Origin: an uncultured Bacteroidota bacterium | Lineage (GTDB): Bacteria; Bacteroidota; Bacteroidia; Flavobacteriales_D; Sanyastnellaceae | NCBI GenBank assembly: GCA_903932685.1 | Contig: CAIZGX010000026.1 | Coordinates: 1-36,719, forward strand | DNA length: 36,719 nt | Direction: 5' to 3' | Shown here: in pieces, positions 15,550 to 23,902 of the stretch | Position numbering within the stretch: position 1 is the first letter of the stretch | Layout: each line of letters starts with the position of its first letter | Notes under the pieces: generated by a model | Seen by the model: only the letters and a program-made list of their open reading frames with translations | Told to the model about the DNA's origin: nothing | Databases searched by the model: none | Program-made: the position numbers and the translations under genes

Positions 15550-15882
15550 ATGAGATATTTTGACACTATATTCTTGGAAGAAGCGCATGATTTCATTGGA
15601 AAACAAAATCCCAAAACCCAGATAAAGATTTTGTATAACATAGACCGTGCAGCGCAATGCAATGACGCTACTCTATTTAAAAAACTAAGTTCTGACATCT
15701 GGGAATTCAGAACGTTACATGCTGGAATTCAAATTCGATTACTGGCCTTTTGGGATAACAGCAAAAAGAACAAAACGCTCGTCGTAGCCACCCATGGCTT
15801 TGTTAAAAAAGTTGACAAAGTCCCAAACAGAGAAATAGAAAGAGCAATTAGTGCAAGGAGAGAATATTTTCTAAATCAATAA
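15550..15882 (+). CDS. HigB/Gp49-like RelE-superfamily toxin
   Basis: This 110-residue basic protein has the Gp49/HigB pattern: FLEEAHDFI at the N-terminus, DIWEFRTLHAGIQIRLLAFW in the middle (the LWELR....RILF core of the family) and VVATHGFVKKVDKVPNREIERA, the F-x-K-K-x-x-K-x-P-x-x-E-I signature, near the end. Such toxins cleave mRNA on the ribosome. It precedes the antitoxin gene, which is the order typical of higBA, with a gap of 10 nt. It is close to full family length and shows no damage. The position between a repeat-rich region and paired dyads suggests that the pair arrived as a small cassette. Confidence 0.85.
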   Translation: MRYFDTIFLEEAHDFIGKQNPKTQIKILYNIDRAAQCNDATLFKKLSSDIWEFRTLHAGIQIRLLAFWDNSKKNKTLVVATHGFVKKVDKVPNREIERAISARREYFLNQ

Positions 15883-15892
15883 AAGAGTTCAA

Positions 15893-16216
15893 ATGCCTAC
15901 TAAAAAAACAAAATCATACACCCTCGACGAAATGAAAGACAAATTCATTGGCAAGAAGGGAAGTCCGGTAAGAGAGAAATATGAATACGAGCTGCGTATG
16001 GACTTATTGGGACAAATGATCAAAACCACTCGAAAAGAACGGAATCTGACGCAAGAACAATTGGGACAATTGCTTGGTGTTCAGAAAGCGCAAATCTCTA
16101 AACTCGAAAACAGCGCTAACAGCGCGAGTATCGACACCATTCTAAAAGTGTTTCAAGCACTCAAAGCCGAAATCAGTTTTCAGGTTAAACTAGAAAACAA
16201 TTTTGTGAAAATTTAA
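15893..16216 (+). CDS. HigA-like XRE-family antitoxin
   Basis: A 107-residue DNA-binding protein. A Lys-rich N-terminus is followed by an XRE helix-turn-helix at about residues 51-73 (NLTQEQLGQLLGVQKAQISK) and then the usual continuation SASIDTILKVFQAL. The order toxin-antitoxin and the 10-nt spacing identify it as the antitoxin and autorepressor of the operon. Antitoxins of this type bind palindromes near their own promoter; the strongest dyads in the vicinity are downstream of this gene (16228-16319), not upstream, which is unusual. Confidence 0.85.
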   Translation: MPTKKTKSYTLDEMKDKFIGKKGSPVREKYEYELRMDLLGQMIKTTRKERNLTQEQLGQLLGVQKAQISKLENSANSASIDTILKVFQALKAEISFQVKLENNFVKI

Positions 16217-16227
16217 TTTTTACTGCA

Positions 16228-16348
16228 AGTTGGTTAGTAATACTAACCAACTGAAAGCTTATTCCTTCAATTAATTAAATCGAAAAAACCAAGTAACTGG
16301 TTAGTGCCACTACCCAGTTGAAATTGGGGATTACTTGATGAAGGAATA
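16228..16348. repeat. Two related 25-bp dyads inside a nested inverted-repeat region
   Basis: The first dyad (16228-16252) is perfect, with arms AGTTGGTTAGT and ACTAACCAACT around a 3-nt centre. The second (16295-16319) is a diverged copy, with AACTGGTTAGT facing ACTACCCAGTT. The second sits within longer inverted repeats: CAAGTAA (16290-16296) pairs with TTACTTG (16331-16337), and TATTCCTTCA (16260-16269) pairs perfectly with TGAAGGAATA (16339-16348). No T tract follows, so a simple terminator is unlikely for the right part. The region fills the gap between the antitoxin and osmC genes. Confidence 0.8.
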
Positions 16349-16419
16349 GCCTTAATCTTAACTAAAAAGAACATATTCTTCTTAATATTACCGAGAGAAC
16401 TAACTTTCCACAAAAAATC

Positions 16420-16884
16420 ATGAGCCGCCAACACGCCTTCACAGCAAACATAGAATGGACTGGAAACCTGGGAACAGGAACTTCAGCTTATACTGAATAC
16501 TCACGTAATCACACGTTGTCTGCTGAAGGGAAGTCGCCCCTCGCCTGTTCTTCTGCGCCGGAGTTTCGCGGCGATGCTGCCTTGTATAATCCGGAAGACA
16601 TGTTGTTGTATTCCGTGTCTTCTTGTCACATGCTGTGGTTCTTGCATTGCTGCGCAGATGCTGGAGTGATTGTAACCGCATACACAGACAAACCCCAAGG
16701 CACGTTGGTTATTGATTCAAACGGAATTGGAAAGTTCACAGAAATAACACTGCATCCAGTTGCCACTTTTCAAAATCCGGAAGATGAAAATCAACTTGCG
16801 GCCCTGCATGAAAAAGCACACAAACATTGCTTCATTGCGAATAGTTTGAATTGTCCGGTGCATGTTAGCGGTTTAGTAAATTGA
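16420..16884 (+). CDS. OsmC family peroxide reductase-like protein
   Basis: A 154-residue OsmC/Ohr superfamily protein. The peroxidatic cysteine is probably C69 in SVSSCHMLWFLH, and the partner is C137 in AHKHCFIANSLN, the two positions used by the family to reduce organic hydroperoxides with thiols. The PEFRGDAALYNPEDML segment supplies the conserved Arg and Glu region. Extra cysteines at 76-77 and 145 are unusual but do not disrupt the motifs. An approximate -7 element (TAACTTTC, 16401-16408) lies 11 nt before the ATG. Its stop codon is followed after 26 nt by the ATG of the first Reg_prop gene. Confidence 0.85.
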   Translation: MSRQHAFTANIEWTGNLGTGTSAYTEYSRNHTLSAEGKSPLACSSAPEFRGDAALYNPEDMLLYSVSSCHMLWFLHCCADAGVIVTAYTDKPQGTLVIDSNGIGKFTEITLHPVATFQNPEDENQLAALHEKAHKHCFIANSLNCPVHVSGLVN

Positions 16885-16910
16885 ACAATCGTATATCGAA
16901 ATCATTCAGC

Positions 16911-17963
16911 ATGAAATTAAAATTTCCGTTTCTCTACTCATGCCTAATCATTGCTCTTTCCACTTTCGGACAAACGACTGATTGGAAAAAGAATTCATTT
17001 CTTCCTGAAAAGCACATGGTCACTGGAGATACGGTAAAAGCTCTTTCGAAGAATATCATGCATGTATTTCAAGATAAAAAAGGAAACCATTGGTTCGGAA
17101 GTTGGCTATCAGGAGTGTATCGTTATGATGGAAAAAACTTGATTCATTTCACCACTGAGCATGGGCTTGCAAGTAATCGAATTGACGAGATAAAAGAAGA
17201 TGAATTCGGGAATATCTACTTTAACAGTTGCCATTCAACTTCAGCGATAACTAAATTCAATGGCCTAGCATTAACGATCTTGACGCCAATTGCTGGTCTA
17301 GAATGGAAAACACAGCCGAATGATATATGGTTTATAGGGTCATACGACTCTGAAAAAGTCTATCGATTCGACGGCACAATTCTTTATGAATTAGACATTC
17401 CAAAACCACCTGACTTTTCCAACCACTTCGAAATTTACAGCATATATAAAGACCACAAAGACAACATTTGGTTCGGCACGAATCCACTTGGAGTTTGTCG
17501 ATTCAATGGGACATCATTCGACTGGATCACGGAAGAAGACGTAACCGAATTTCGAAATGAAGGAGCAAACGGTGTGCGTTCTATCGTGCAAGATGTCAAT
17601 GGTGATTTTTGGTTCAACACAGAATTTCGCTACAGCATTTATGACAGCGCTACAATTAACAGCAATACGTTTTATACCAGAAAGAAAAGCATTGGAGGTT
17701 TAGATGGAAAGGAGGACAGTGATTTAGACGAGTATCTATCCATCACCAAAGACAATTCAAATAATCTTTGGATGGCGACATACAAGGATGGTGTTTGGAA
17801 ATACGACGAAAAAAACATTACGCATTATTCCATTCAAGAAAACGAAAAGGAAATTCTATTGTTTTCTATCTACAAAGACTACCAAGGAATTATATGGCTT
17901 GGCACGCACGAAAATGGCGTTTGGAAATTAGAAGGTAATGTTTTCAAAAGGATACTCGAATAA
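16911..17963 (+). CDS. Secreted two-component-regulator propeller (Reg_prop) protein, first copy
   Basis: This 350-residue protein has a signal peptide (residues 1-20, ending ..STFGQ) and then repeated Reg_prop blades. Examples are VFQDKKGNHWFGSWLSGVYRYDG, IYKDHKDNIWFGTNPLGVCRFNG and IYKDYQGIIWLGTHENGVWKLEG, with the D-x-x-G-x-x-W-x-G-T core. In large hybrid two-component sensors such blades form the periplasmic input domain; here no membrane helix, kinase or DNA-binding domain follows, so the propeller stands alone. The frame begins at a TTG (16881) overlapping the osmC stop, but the ATG at 16911 opens the signal peptide. The second copy starts 8 nt downstream. Function unknown. Confidence 0.8.
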   Translation: MKLKFPFLYSCLIIALSTFGQTTDWKKNSFLPEKHMVTGDTVKALSKNIMHVFQDKKGNHWFGSWLSGVYRYDGKNLIHFTTEHGLASNRIDEIKEDEFGNIYFNSCHSTSAITKFNGLALTILTPIAGLEWKTQPNDIWFIGSYDSEKVYRFDGTILYELDIPKPPDFSNHFEIYSIYKDHKDNIWFGTNPLGVCRFNGTSFDWITEEDVTEFRNEGANGVRSIVQDVNGDFWFNTEFRYSIYDSATINSNTFYTRKKSIGGLDGKEDSDLDEYLSITKDNSNNLWMATYKDGVWKYDEKNITHYSIQENEKEILLFSIYKDYQGIIWLGTHENGVWKLEGNVFKRILE

Positions 17964-17971
17964 TATCGAAC

Positions 17972-19045
17972 ATGAAAATATCACCTCTCTTATTTCTCTT
18001 CGTTGCTCTTTTTGTAAGCCTAGGTTTCGGACAAAAAACTGAGGCTAATTATGGACGAACGTTGCCTGAAAACCTTTTTAAAAATGGAAGAAATGAGCAA
18101 AAGCTTCCAAAACAAATAAGAAGTGTTTTTCAAGACAAAAGCGGAAACTATTGGTTCGGAACGAATGGAGCAGGCATCTACTGTTATGACTCAAAAACCT
18201 TGAGACAATATACCGTTGATGATGGATTGGCGGACAACCAGTGCTTAAGCATTCAAGAAGATCGTTTAGGGAATATTTGGGTTGAATCAGGAAACTTCAG
18301 CATTAGCAAATTCGATGGCGCCAAATTCAGCACAATAGTAAAAAAAGAAAATTCAAGCTTTAACATAGATAGCATTTGGAAATCACAAATCGATGAACTT
18401 TGGTTTTACGGGGGTAACGGCGTGTTTAGGAGCAATGGTACTGCCATGGAATATTCTCCATTCGAAACAACAGGTTTATCCAATAATGCAAACGCACCGT
18501 TTTCGCTCAGTAGTAGCAGTGTCTATAGCCTTTTAAAAGACAAAAAAGACCAGGTTTGGTTTGGAACCCAAGCCGAAGGTGTTTGCATGTTTGATGGGAA
18601 AAAACTGTCTTGGTTTAAGGAAAAAGGACTTGCAGGTCCGGCAGTGCTCGCCATCTTTGAAGACAGCAAGGGCAACATGTGGTTTGGAAATAACGGGGCT
18701 GGTGTTTTCCTATTTGACGGTTCTAAAATCAAAAACATTACGCAAGAAGCCGCAGTTCTAGGCACCAAAAAAAACGCACTTGATATTACAGAGCGCAAAT
18801 CGTTGACACGTGTTTATTCCATCAATGAAGACCTGTTTGGCAATATTTGGATTGGAACCGTCGACACAGGAGTGTGGAAATATGACGGTAGCAGTTTCAC
18901 CAATTACACAACACAAGATGGACTTACAAGCAATGCCATTAATACAATTTACAGAGATCGAGCAGGTGAACTTTGGTTCGGAACCGACAGCCATGGCATT
19001 TGCAAATTCAACGGAAACTCATTTTATGAGTTCGTCATGCAATAA
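17972..19045 (+). CDS. Secreted two-component-regulator propeller (Reg_prop) protein, second copy
   Basis: A 357-residue tandem paralogue of the preceding protein, with its own signal peptide (residues 1-20, ending ..LGFGQ). Blades are better preserved here: VFQDKSGNYWFGTNGAGIYCYD, LLKDKKDQVWFGTQAEGVCMFDG, IFEDSKGNMWFGNNGAGVFLFDG, INEDLFGNIWIGTVDTGVWKYDG and IYRDRAGELWFGTDSHGICKFNG. Linkers carry the Y-T-x-x-D-G-L-x-x-N-x-I motif that separates Reg_prop blades. It ends without any signalling domain. About 250 nt without a gene follow, holding only an imperfect stem-loop (19169-19195). Both copies probably act at the cell surface or in the periplasm as binding or scaffold proteins; this is inference. 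Confidence 0.8.
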   Translation: MKISPLLFLFVALFVSLGFGQKTEANYGRTLPENLFKNGRNEQKLPKQIRSVFQDKSGNYWFGTNGAGIYCYDSKTLRQYTVDDGLADNQCLSIQEDRLGNIWVESGNFSISKFDGAKFSTIVKKENSSFNIDSIWKSQIDELWFYGGNGVFRSNGTAMEYSPFETTGLSNNANAPFSLSSSSVYSLLKDKKDQVWFGTQAEGVCMFDGKKLSWFKEKGLAGPAVLAIFEDSKGNMWFGNNGAGVFLFDGSKIKNITQEAAVLGTKKNALDITERKSLTRVYSINEDLFGNIWIGTVDTGVWKYDGSSFTNYTTQDGLTSNAINTIYRDRAGELWFGTDSHGICKFNGNSFYEFVMQ

Positions 19046-19297
19046 ATCTTTCTAACCTCAAATTCATAAATACTAATTGAAACTGAACATGAATATCCTC
19101 AGGGACACTATGGATTAGCCAGAATGTATCTTCTAATTGATTAATATGACTAAGCCCTAAAAAAAAACGCACTAATTGCTAAAAAATATTGGTGCAAAAT
19201 AAGATTACTTCATTTTAAATAGTTTAAATTGTCCTGTAATCATTGCTTGACATCAATGAACTTTTGGGCAAACCTAAAAAAAAGAAAAAAAATCCCG

Positions 19298-19756
19298 ATG
19301 AAAAAACTTCAATTCACTGTCCACATCAACGCGCCTGCAAGTAAGGTTTATGACAACATGTTGGGCATTAGCAACAAATTATCTTACGAGCAATGGACAG
19401 CGAAGTTCAATCCAACCTCTACCTATGAAGGCAGTTGGGAAAAGGGAAGCAAGATGTTGTTTGTTGGAACCGATGATAAAGGAAAGAAAGCAGGAATGGT
19501 ATCGGAGATCTTCGATGTAATTCCGAATCAGTTTGTATCCATTCGTCATTATGGATTGGTTCAAAATAACATTGAAATTACATCAGGTCCTCAAGTTGAA
19601 AAATGGGCGAACGGTTTTGAGAATTACACATTTGAAGAAATTGATGGCGCTACTTCAGTAACTGTTGACCTCGACACTGCTGATGAATTCACGGATTACA
19701 TGAGCGAAGCATTTCCTAATGCGTTGAAAGCATTGAAAGTATTTTGTGAAGCGTAA
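19298..19756 (+). CDS. SRPBCC (START-like) domain protein
   Basis: A 152-residue helix-grip protein. The opening KLQFTVHINAPASKVYDNMLG is the classic first strand and helix of the SRPBCC/AHSA1 family, and KWANGFENYTFEEIDGATSVTVDLD lies in the later beta strands. These proteins enclose a hydrophobic ligand cavity; the ligand is unknown. The frame is open 23 codons upstream, but the ATG at 19298 lies immediately before the conserved fold and behind an A-rich tract (19276-19292) that could serve as an A-rich leader, common in Bacteroidota where Shine-Dalgarno sites are weak. It is followed after 28 nt by a membrane-protein gene. Confidence 0.85.
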   Translation: MKKLQFTVHINAPASKVYDNMLGISNKLSYEQWTAKFNPTSTYEGSWEKGSKMLFVGTDDKGKKAGMVSEIFDVIPNQFVSIRHYGLVQNNIEITSGPQVEKWANGFENYTFEEIDGATSVTVDLDTADEFTDYMSEAFPNALKALKVFCEA

Positions 19757-19784
19757 ACGCTCAGGATTGAACTACTTTTAGCAA

Positions 19785-20342
19785 ATGCTGAAACTACCAA
19801 AAAACCTAAAGTTCATTGCAGTAACCGCTTGGATACTTTTCTCCAGAAGCTACGACGCGTATTGCACGCATACGCTTACGCCAGATCTTTCGAAAGAGGC
19901 GAACCCGTTAGTAACAGTAGCGGGCGTTTCTTCGTGGTCCGTATTGCTCATTATACTCGGCTGTCTAACAGCCTACGCTCTATTCGCTTTTTATATCCGG
20001 ACATACAAACCCACTAATCTCCTTCCTAAAGAAAAAGGATATTCATTCAATCACTTTGTGGCGTTCTTATTCTTAGGATACAAAGACCAATGGTTCGCAA
20101 CGCTCTACAAACTTCCTTCATCGATAAAACGATTCAACAATTACATGGGGGAAGTGCTTACCAAATGCCTCGCTTACGCCGGAGCGGTTTCAACACTTAT
20201 GTGGGTACTCATTCACAACTCAGAATATTACAGATCGATTCACAGCGCACCAATTATTTACTCCATTCTAACAGGAGGATGCTTCGCGATAATTTATGTA
20301 TGGAATAGGTCGGAGTATCAACAATACTTGATTCAAGATTGA
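19785..20342 (+). CDS. Small membrane protein, DUF5658-like pattern
   Basis: This 185-residue protein has four to five hydrophobic segments (about residues 8-20, 46-70, 88-100, 128-145 and 155-175). Residues 23-42 contain the pattern D-A-Y-x-T-H-x-L-x-x-D-L-x-x-E-A-N-P-L, which resembles the DUF5658 signature (D-x-x-x-T......E-x-N-P). The function is unknown. It is the last gene before the bidirectional terminator at 20356-20384. It lies close behind the SRPBCC gene and could share its transcript. Confidence 0.6.
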   Translation: MLKLPKNLKFIAVTAWILFSRSYDAYCTHTLTPDLSKEANPLVTVAGVSSWSVLLIILGCLTAYALFAFYIRTYKPTNLLPKEKGYSFNHFVAFLFLGYKDQWFATLYKLPSSIKRFNNYMGEVLTKCLAYAGAVSTLMWVLIHNSEYYRSIHSAPIIYSILTGGCFAIIYVWNRSEYQQYLIQD

Positions 20343-20355
20343 AAACAATGACCAC

Positions 20356-20384
20356 AAAAAAAGCCCTCTCTCGAGGGCTTTTTT
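20356..20384. terminator. Bidirectional rho-independent terminator
   Basis: A perfect GCCCTC / GAGGGC stem with loop TCTC is flanked by seven A residues on the left and six T residues on the right. It therefore serves both the rightward membrane-protein gene and the leftward metK, whose stop is next to it. It is the only textbook intrinsic terminator that I see in the window. Confidence 0.92.
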
Positions 20385-20385
20385 A

Positions 20386-21648
20386 TTACTTAATCCCAAA
20401 TATCTTCTTGAAATTCTTCGAAGTCTCTGCCGTTTCTTCCCAAGGGAATAAATTCACCTTCATGGTTTTTGGCTTCTGACCGTTTGGCATTTTGAAGGTC
20501 TTCGTCACTGTCTTAGGCGTGCGACCCATGTGACCGAAACTCGCTGTTTCCTTGTACATAGGTGTGCGCAAGTTGAAACGCGTTTCAATCTCGTATGGAG
20601 TCATTCCTACATTCTTCGAAATTAGACCTGCGATTTGACCGTCGTTCATAGCTACGCGCGATGTACCGTAAGTATTCACATAGAATCCTACCGGCTTCGC
20701 AACTCCAATGGCATATGCCACTTGAACCAACACTTCGTCGCAAACACCCGCTGCAACCAAGTTCTTCGCAATGTGACGCATAGCATAAGCTGCGCTGCGG
20801 TCTACTTTACTTGGATCTTTTCCGCTGAATGCTCCACCACCGTGTGCACCTTTTCCACCGTATGTATCCACAATAATCTTTCTTCCAGTTAATCCAGTGT
20901 CGCCGTGAGGACCACCGATTACAAACTTACCCGTTGGATTCACGTGCAAGGCATACTTCCCATCAAACAACTTCTGAATGCGCTTCGGTTGCTTCTTCAT
21001 AACACGAGGAATTAAAATTGTGCGAACATCTTCCTTAATCTTCGCCAACATCTTCGCTTCCTTATCGAAGTCGTCGTGTTGTGTGCTCACCACAATCGCA
21101 GAAATACCCATTGGTTTGTGATCGTCTGAATACTCAACGGTTACTTGGCTCTTTGCATCTGGACGCAAATATTTCATTTGCTTTCCTTCTCTGCGAATGG
21201 CAGACAACTCGCGCAACAACGAATGTGCTAACTCCAAAGGAAGCGGCATGTAATTGTCGGTCTCGTTCGTTGCATATCCGAACATCATTCCTTGGTCACC
21301 GGCACCTTGATCTTTCTTGTTCTTCTTGTCTACGCCTTGATTAATATCGGCAGACTGCTCGTGAATGGCAGATAAAATTCCGCAGCTCTTCGCTTCGAAC
21401 ATATACTCACTCTTCGTGTATCCAATTTCTGCAATTGTATCCCGAATAATATCTTGTAGATCTACATAAGCCGTCGACTTCACTTCTCCTGCAACAACCA
21501 CTTGTCCTGTTGTTACTAGAGTTTCACATGCCACCTTCGACTCGGGGTCTTGTGCTAAAAACGCATCAATCAATGCATCAGAAATTTGATCGGCTACTTT
21601 ATCTGGGTGCCCTTCAGACACAGACTCTGATGTAAAAAAATATGACAT
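20386..21648 (-). CDS. metK: S-adenosylmethionine synthetase
   Basis: A 420-residue MetK, which joins methionine and ATP to make SAM plus pyrophosphate and phosphate. Signature segments are all present: [19 protein letters not shown] (residues 7-25, with the ATP-binding His and Asp), [12 protein letters not shown] (about 116-127) and [19 protein letters not shown] (about 270-288). Length is slightly above the roughly 384 residues of the E. coli enzyme, as is typical of Bacteroidota. It lies 21 nt downstream of a conserved gene of unknown function and is terminated at 20356-20384. No SAM riboswitch was recognised in front of it. Confidence 0.96.
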   Translation of the reverse strand: MSYFFTSESVSEGHPDKVADQISDALIDAFLAQDPESKVACETLVTTGQVVVAGEVKSTAYVDLQDIIRDTIAEIGYTKSEYMFEAKSCGILSAIHEQSADINQGVDKKNKKDQGAGDQGMMFGYATNETDNYMPLPLELAHSLLRELSAIRREGKQMKYLRPDAKSQVTVEYSDDHKPMGISAIVVSTQHDDFDKEAKMLAKIKEDVRTILIPRVMKKQPKRIQKLFDGKYALHVNPTGKFVIGGPHGDTGLTGRKIIVDTYGGKGAHGGGAFSGKDPSKVDRSAAYAMRHIAKNLVAAGVCDEVLVQVAYAIGVAKPVGFYVNTYGTSRVAMNDGQIAGLISKNVGMTPYEIETRFNLRTPMYKETASFGHMGRTPKTVTKTFKMPNGQKPKTMKVNLFPWEETAETSKNFKKIFGIK

Positions 21649-21669
21649 ATCTACTTATTTATTTTTCTA

Positions 21670-23154
21670 TTAATTTGAATTCAACGACTCACTCCATTTG
21701 GTTCTTACCGGAGGTGTAAAATCTTTATTAGGCACTTGTTCAGGATCGTATCCGAACAATTTATTTTCTTTAATGAGGGTATCAACATAAGTCGGTACCA
21801 TATCTTCCCAACCGACGTGCCCATTGTGAATTAGGTCTAACGCATCGCGAGAATAGATCGAGAGAACATCCGGATTGTATTCTGCAATGTCAACAATACG
21901 CTTATTGTCTACCATATAGCGGAAGAGTGGCTGCAAGCGTGGATGAACAGGACAGTTCTCCGTGGTATACAAGGTGCTTGTGGCTTCGTCGAACCACGGA
22001 TACAAGTATATCTTTAAATCTCTGCTGAAGAGAATTCCAAACGCTGCTAAAATCCCTCCGTTCAAATTGCGGTAATACTTCTCGTCGAACAATTCCACCA
22101 ACATATTTGTACCCATGATAATACCCATACGTTCGTTGGTGTATTTCGTGAAGTACTCTGCCAACTTGTAATATTTCGAATAGTTGGAAACCAATACCGT
22201 TTGTCCAAGTGAACACAAAATTTCAGCGCGATCTAAAAAGTCTTGCTCATCAATTTCTCCATCTGAACGCAAATTGTTCAAAGTAATTTCAAATAGCACC
22301 TGAACTTTTTCTGGATCTACTTTGCGATCGGCTTCGAACATTTTCAAACCCTTCGCAATCATATCTATATTCACTTTCGTTACCGGTCTGAATGAACCGC
22401 GCAGTGCCAAAATGTGCTTCTTGTATAGAACATCGGCGGCTTGTAAATTCTCACCATCTGGAGAGAAGATAACGGCTTCTGTCATTCCGTTCTTCACCAA
22501 TTGCAACGACATTAATCGGTTGTCCACATCTTCAAAATCGGGACCCGAAAATTGAATCGTATCTATTTCAACCTGATCGCGATTCAAATTATCATACAAC
22601 GAAAGCAACAATTCCTTCGGCTGTTTGAATGTATAAAAAGATCCATAAAGTAAATTCACTCCAAGCGTTCCTACGGTTGCTTGTTGAAGAAGAACATCGC
22701 TTTCATGCAAACGCGCATGAATAATAACAACATTCGGCTCTTTATCAGGGGCGGTTTGAAACTTCACTCCCATCCACCCGTGACCCTGAATGGTCTTCTG
22801 AAAATTAACGGTTGCGAATGTATTGGCGTAGCTGAAAAATTCTTTGGTGGAATGATCTTCGCGATCTAAGCGCTCTTCAATCAAACTGTACTCGTGATTG
22901 AGCATATTGTCTACGCGTGCTTTACACACATATCTCCCCTTCTCTTCCTTCCCGTATATCGCATCGCTGAAATCTTTGTCATAGGCGCTCATGGCCTTCG
23001 CAATGGTGCCACTTGCTCCTCCCGCTCGAAAGAAATGACGAACGACTTCTTGGCCAGCGCCAATCTCAGCAAAGGTTCCGTAGATATCCTTGTTGAGATT
23101 AATTCTCAACGCTTTCTGTGCAGGCGATAAAACAACGCGATCCAGTTCCAACAT
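21670..23154 (-). CDS. Conserved protein of unknown function upstream of metK
   Basis: A 494-residue cytoplasmic-looking protein without signal peptide or membrane segments. The sequence is strikingly well ordered, with segments such as INLNKDIYGTFAEIGAGQE (18-36), SDAIYGKEEKGRYVC, GHGWMGVKFQ and LRGSFRPVTKVN (about 254-265). I recognise it as a widespread bacterial family, also found in proteobacteria, but cannot assign a function. I see no complete known catalytic motif (Walker A, HxGH, GxGxxG with a clear fold). A minus-strand TAATTTTG (23168-23175), 13 nt before the ATG, matches the -7 box. It ends 21 nt before metK, so the two are probably cotranscribed. Confidence 0.75.
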   Translation of the reverse strand: MLELDRVVLSPAQKALRINLNKDIYGTFAEIGAGQEVVRHFFRAGGASGTIAKAMSAYDKDFSDAIYGKEEKGRYVCKARVDNMLNHEYSLIEERLDREDHSTKEFFSYANTFATVNFQKTIQGHGWMGVKFQTAPDKEPNVVIIHARLHESDVLLQQATVGTLGVNLLYGSFYTFKQPKELLLSLYDNLNRDQVEIDTIQFSGPDFEDVDNRLMSLQLVKNGMTEAVIFSPDGENLQAADVLYKKHILALRGSFRPVTKVNIDMIAKGLKMFEADRKVDPEKVQVLFEITLNNLRSDGEIDEQDFLDRAEILCSLGQTVLVSNYSKYYKLAEYFTKYTNERMGIIMGTNMLVELFDEKYYRNLNGGILAAFGILFSRDLKIYLYPWFDEATSTLYTTENCPVHPRLQPLFRYMVDNKRIVDIAEYNPDVLSIYSRDALDLIHNGHVGWEDMVPTYVDTLIKENKLFGYDPEQVPNKDFTPPVRTKWSESLNSN

Positions 23155-23223
23155 CCTAAATTTTATTCAAAATTAAACCACCTTTGACGAAATGTCTTAA
23201 GAAATATACAAAATCTTTCGCAC

Positions 23224-23733
23224 TCATTCAGAGCGCATGGCCTTCTCCAAAGCCTCCATGGCAACAAGGGTTGCGGGACATCTGTGAAGGTTTGCAGTGT
23301 ACACTTCGGTCTGATCAAAAAAATCTTTGCGGTACATGTGCGGAAAGGTTGCGCAATCGTGTGGACGCAATTCATAGACACCGCACAATCCTTTATCCAT
23401 ATCGAAGAACTGACAAGGCTGGGTTGTATTTACAATGTCGCCTGTTGCCTCATCTATGAACAACCACTTATCGAAGAACTCTTGGTAGGTCATGCCTAAA
23501 TGCTCTGCTAGTCTCTTCACCTCTGTCTTCTTCCAAGTTGGAGTCATGGTTCTACAGCAGTTGCCACAAGACGTGCAATCGATTTTACTCCACGCTTCTT
23601 TCTGAGCAGCAACAATGAATGGCTTGGCAGACTTCGGTTGGTTCTTCGAAAGTTTTTTGAGAAATGTAGTAAGTACTTTCTTCTTGCGGTAAGCCCGCAA
23701 TCTGTATTTGGTGGAAAAGGCTGATTCTGACAT
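23224..23733 (-). CDS. YkgJ family cysteine-cluster protein
   Basis: A 169-residue protein with the family's zinc- or iron-type cysteine arrangement: DCTSCGNCC (C-x2-C-x2-CC), followed later by QPCQFFDMDKGLCGVYELRPHDCATFP (C...C...RP..C). The family is often annotated as Fe-S or Zn oxidoreductase-like, and the role is not established. The basic N-terminus (YRLRAYRKKKVL) is typical. The frame stays open 11 codons further upstream, but those overlap the poly-T end of the SRP RNA, so the ATG at 23733 is chosen. A 69-nt gap separates it from the unknown gene upstream of metK. Confidence 0.82.
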   Translation of the reverse strand: MSESAFSTKYRLRAYRKKKVLTTFLKKLSKNQPKSAKPFIVAAQKEAWSKIDCTSCGNCCRTMTPTWKKTEVKRLAEHLGMTYQEFFDKWLFIDEATGDIVNTTQPCQFFDMDKGLCGVYELRPHDCATFPHMYRKDFFDQTEVYTANLHRCPATLVAMEALEKAMRSE

Positions 23734-23761
23734 GGCGCCAAAAATAAGACAAAAAAAAGAA

Positions 23762-23857
23762 GGCAAGCCCCTTATATCGCACCGCTACAACTTTCTACCT
23801 TTGCTGCCTTCCGGCCCTGGAGGATTTGAAAGGAGCTGGTCGTATAAGACTTGCCTT
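23762..23857 (-). ncRNA. ffs: Signal recognition particle RNA (4.5S-like)
   Basis: On the minus strand the core CCAGGGCCGGAAGGCAGC carries the GGAA tetraloop (23809-23812) and the asymmetric internal loop of SRP RNA domain IV, where Ffh binds. The two ends pair: GGCAAG with CTTGCC, then TTATA with TATAA and ACC with GGT, giving a single long hairpin of about 95 nt, the normal size for a short bacterial SRP RNA. The 3' end runs into eight T residues (23751-23758), consistent with intrinsic termination. A complete promoter precedes it. The RNA works with Ffh and FtsY in cotranslational membrane targeting. Confidence 0.93.
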
Positions 23858-23861
23858 TGTG

Positions 23862-23893
23862 CAAATGTAAGCCGTGAATCGCTTCATTGCAAA
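23862..23893 (-). promoter_or_regulatory. ffs: Promoter of the SRP RNA gene
   Basis: On the minus strand TTTG (23890-23893) is followed by exactly 20 nt and TACATTTG (23862-23869). This matches the Bacteroidota primary-sigma consensus TTTG-N19-21-TAnnTTTG in both boxes and spacing. The first stem bases of the RNA begin about 5 nt downstream of the -7 box, as expected. Confidence 0.85.
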
Positions 23894-23902
23894 ATCATTC
23901 GT

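Noticed and set aside
19169-19195. Terminator after the Reg_prop genes
   Set aside because: Stem of 8 bp with a G-T pair, an 11-nt A-rich loop and no T tract; probably incidental.
20386-21669. SAM riboswitch in front of metK
   Set aside because: Only 21 nt separate metK from the upstream gene, which is too short, and no SAM aptamer pattern is visible.
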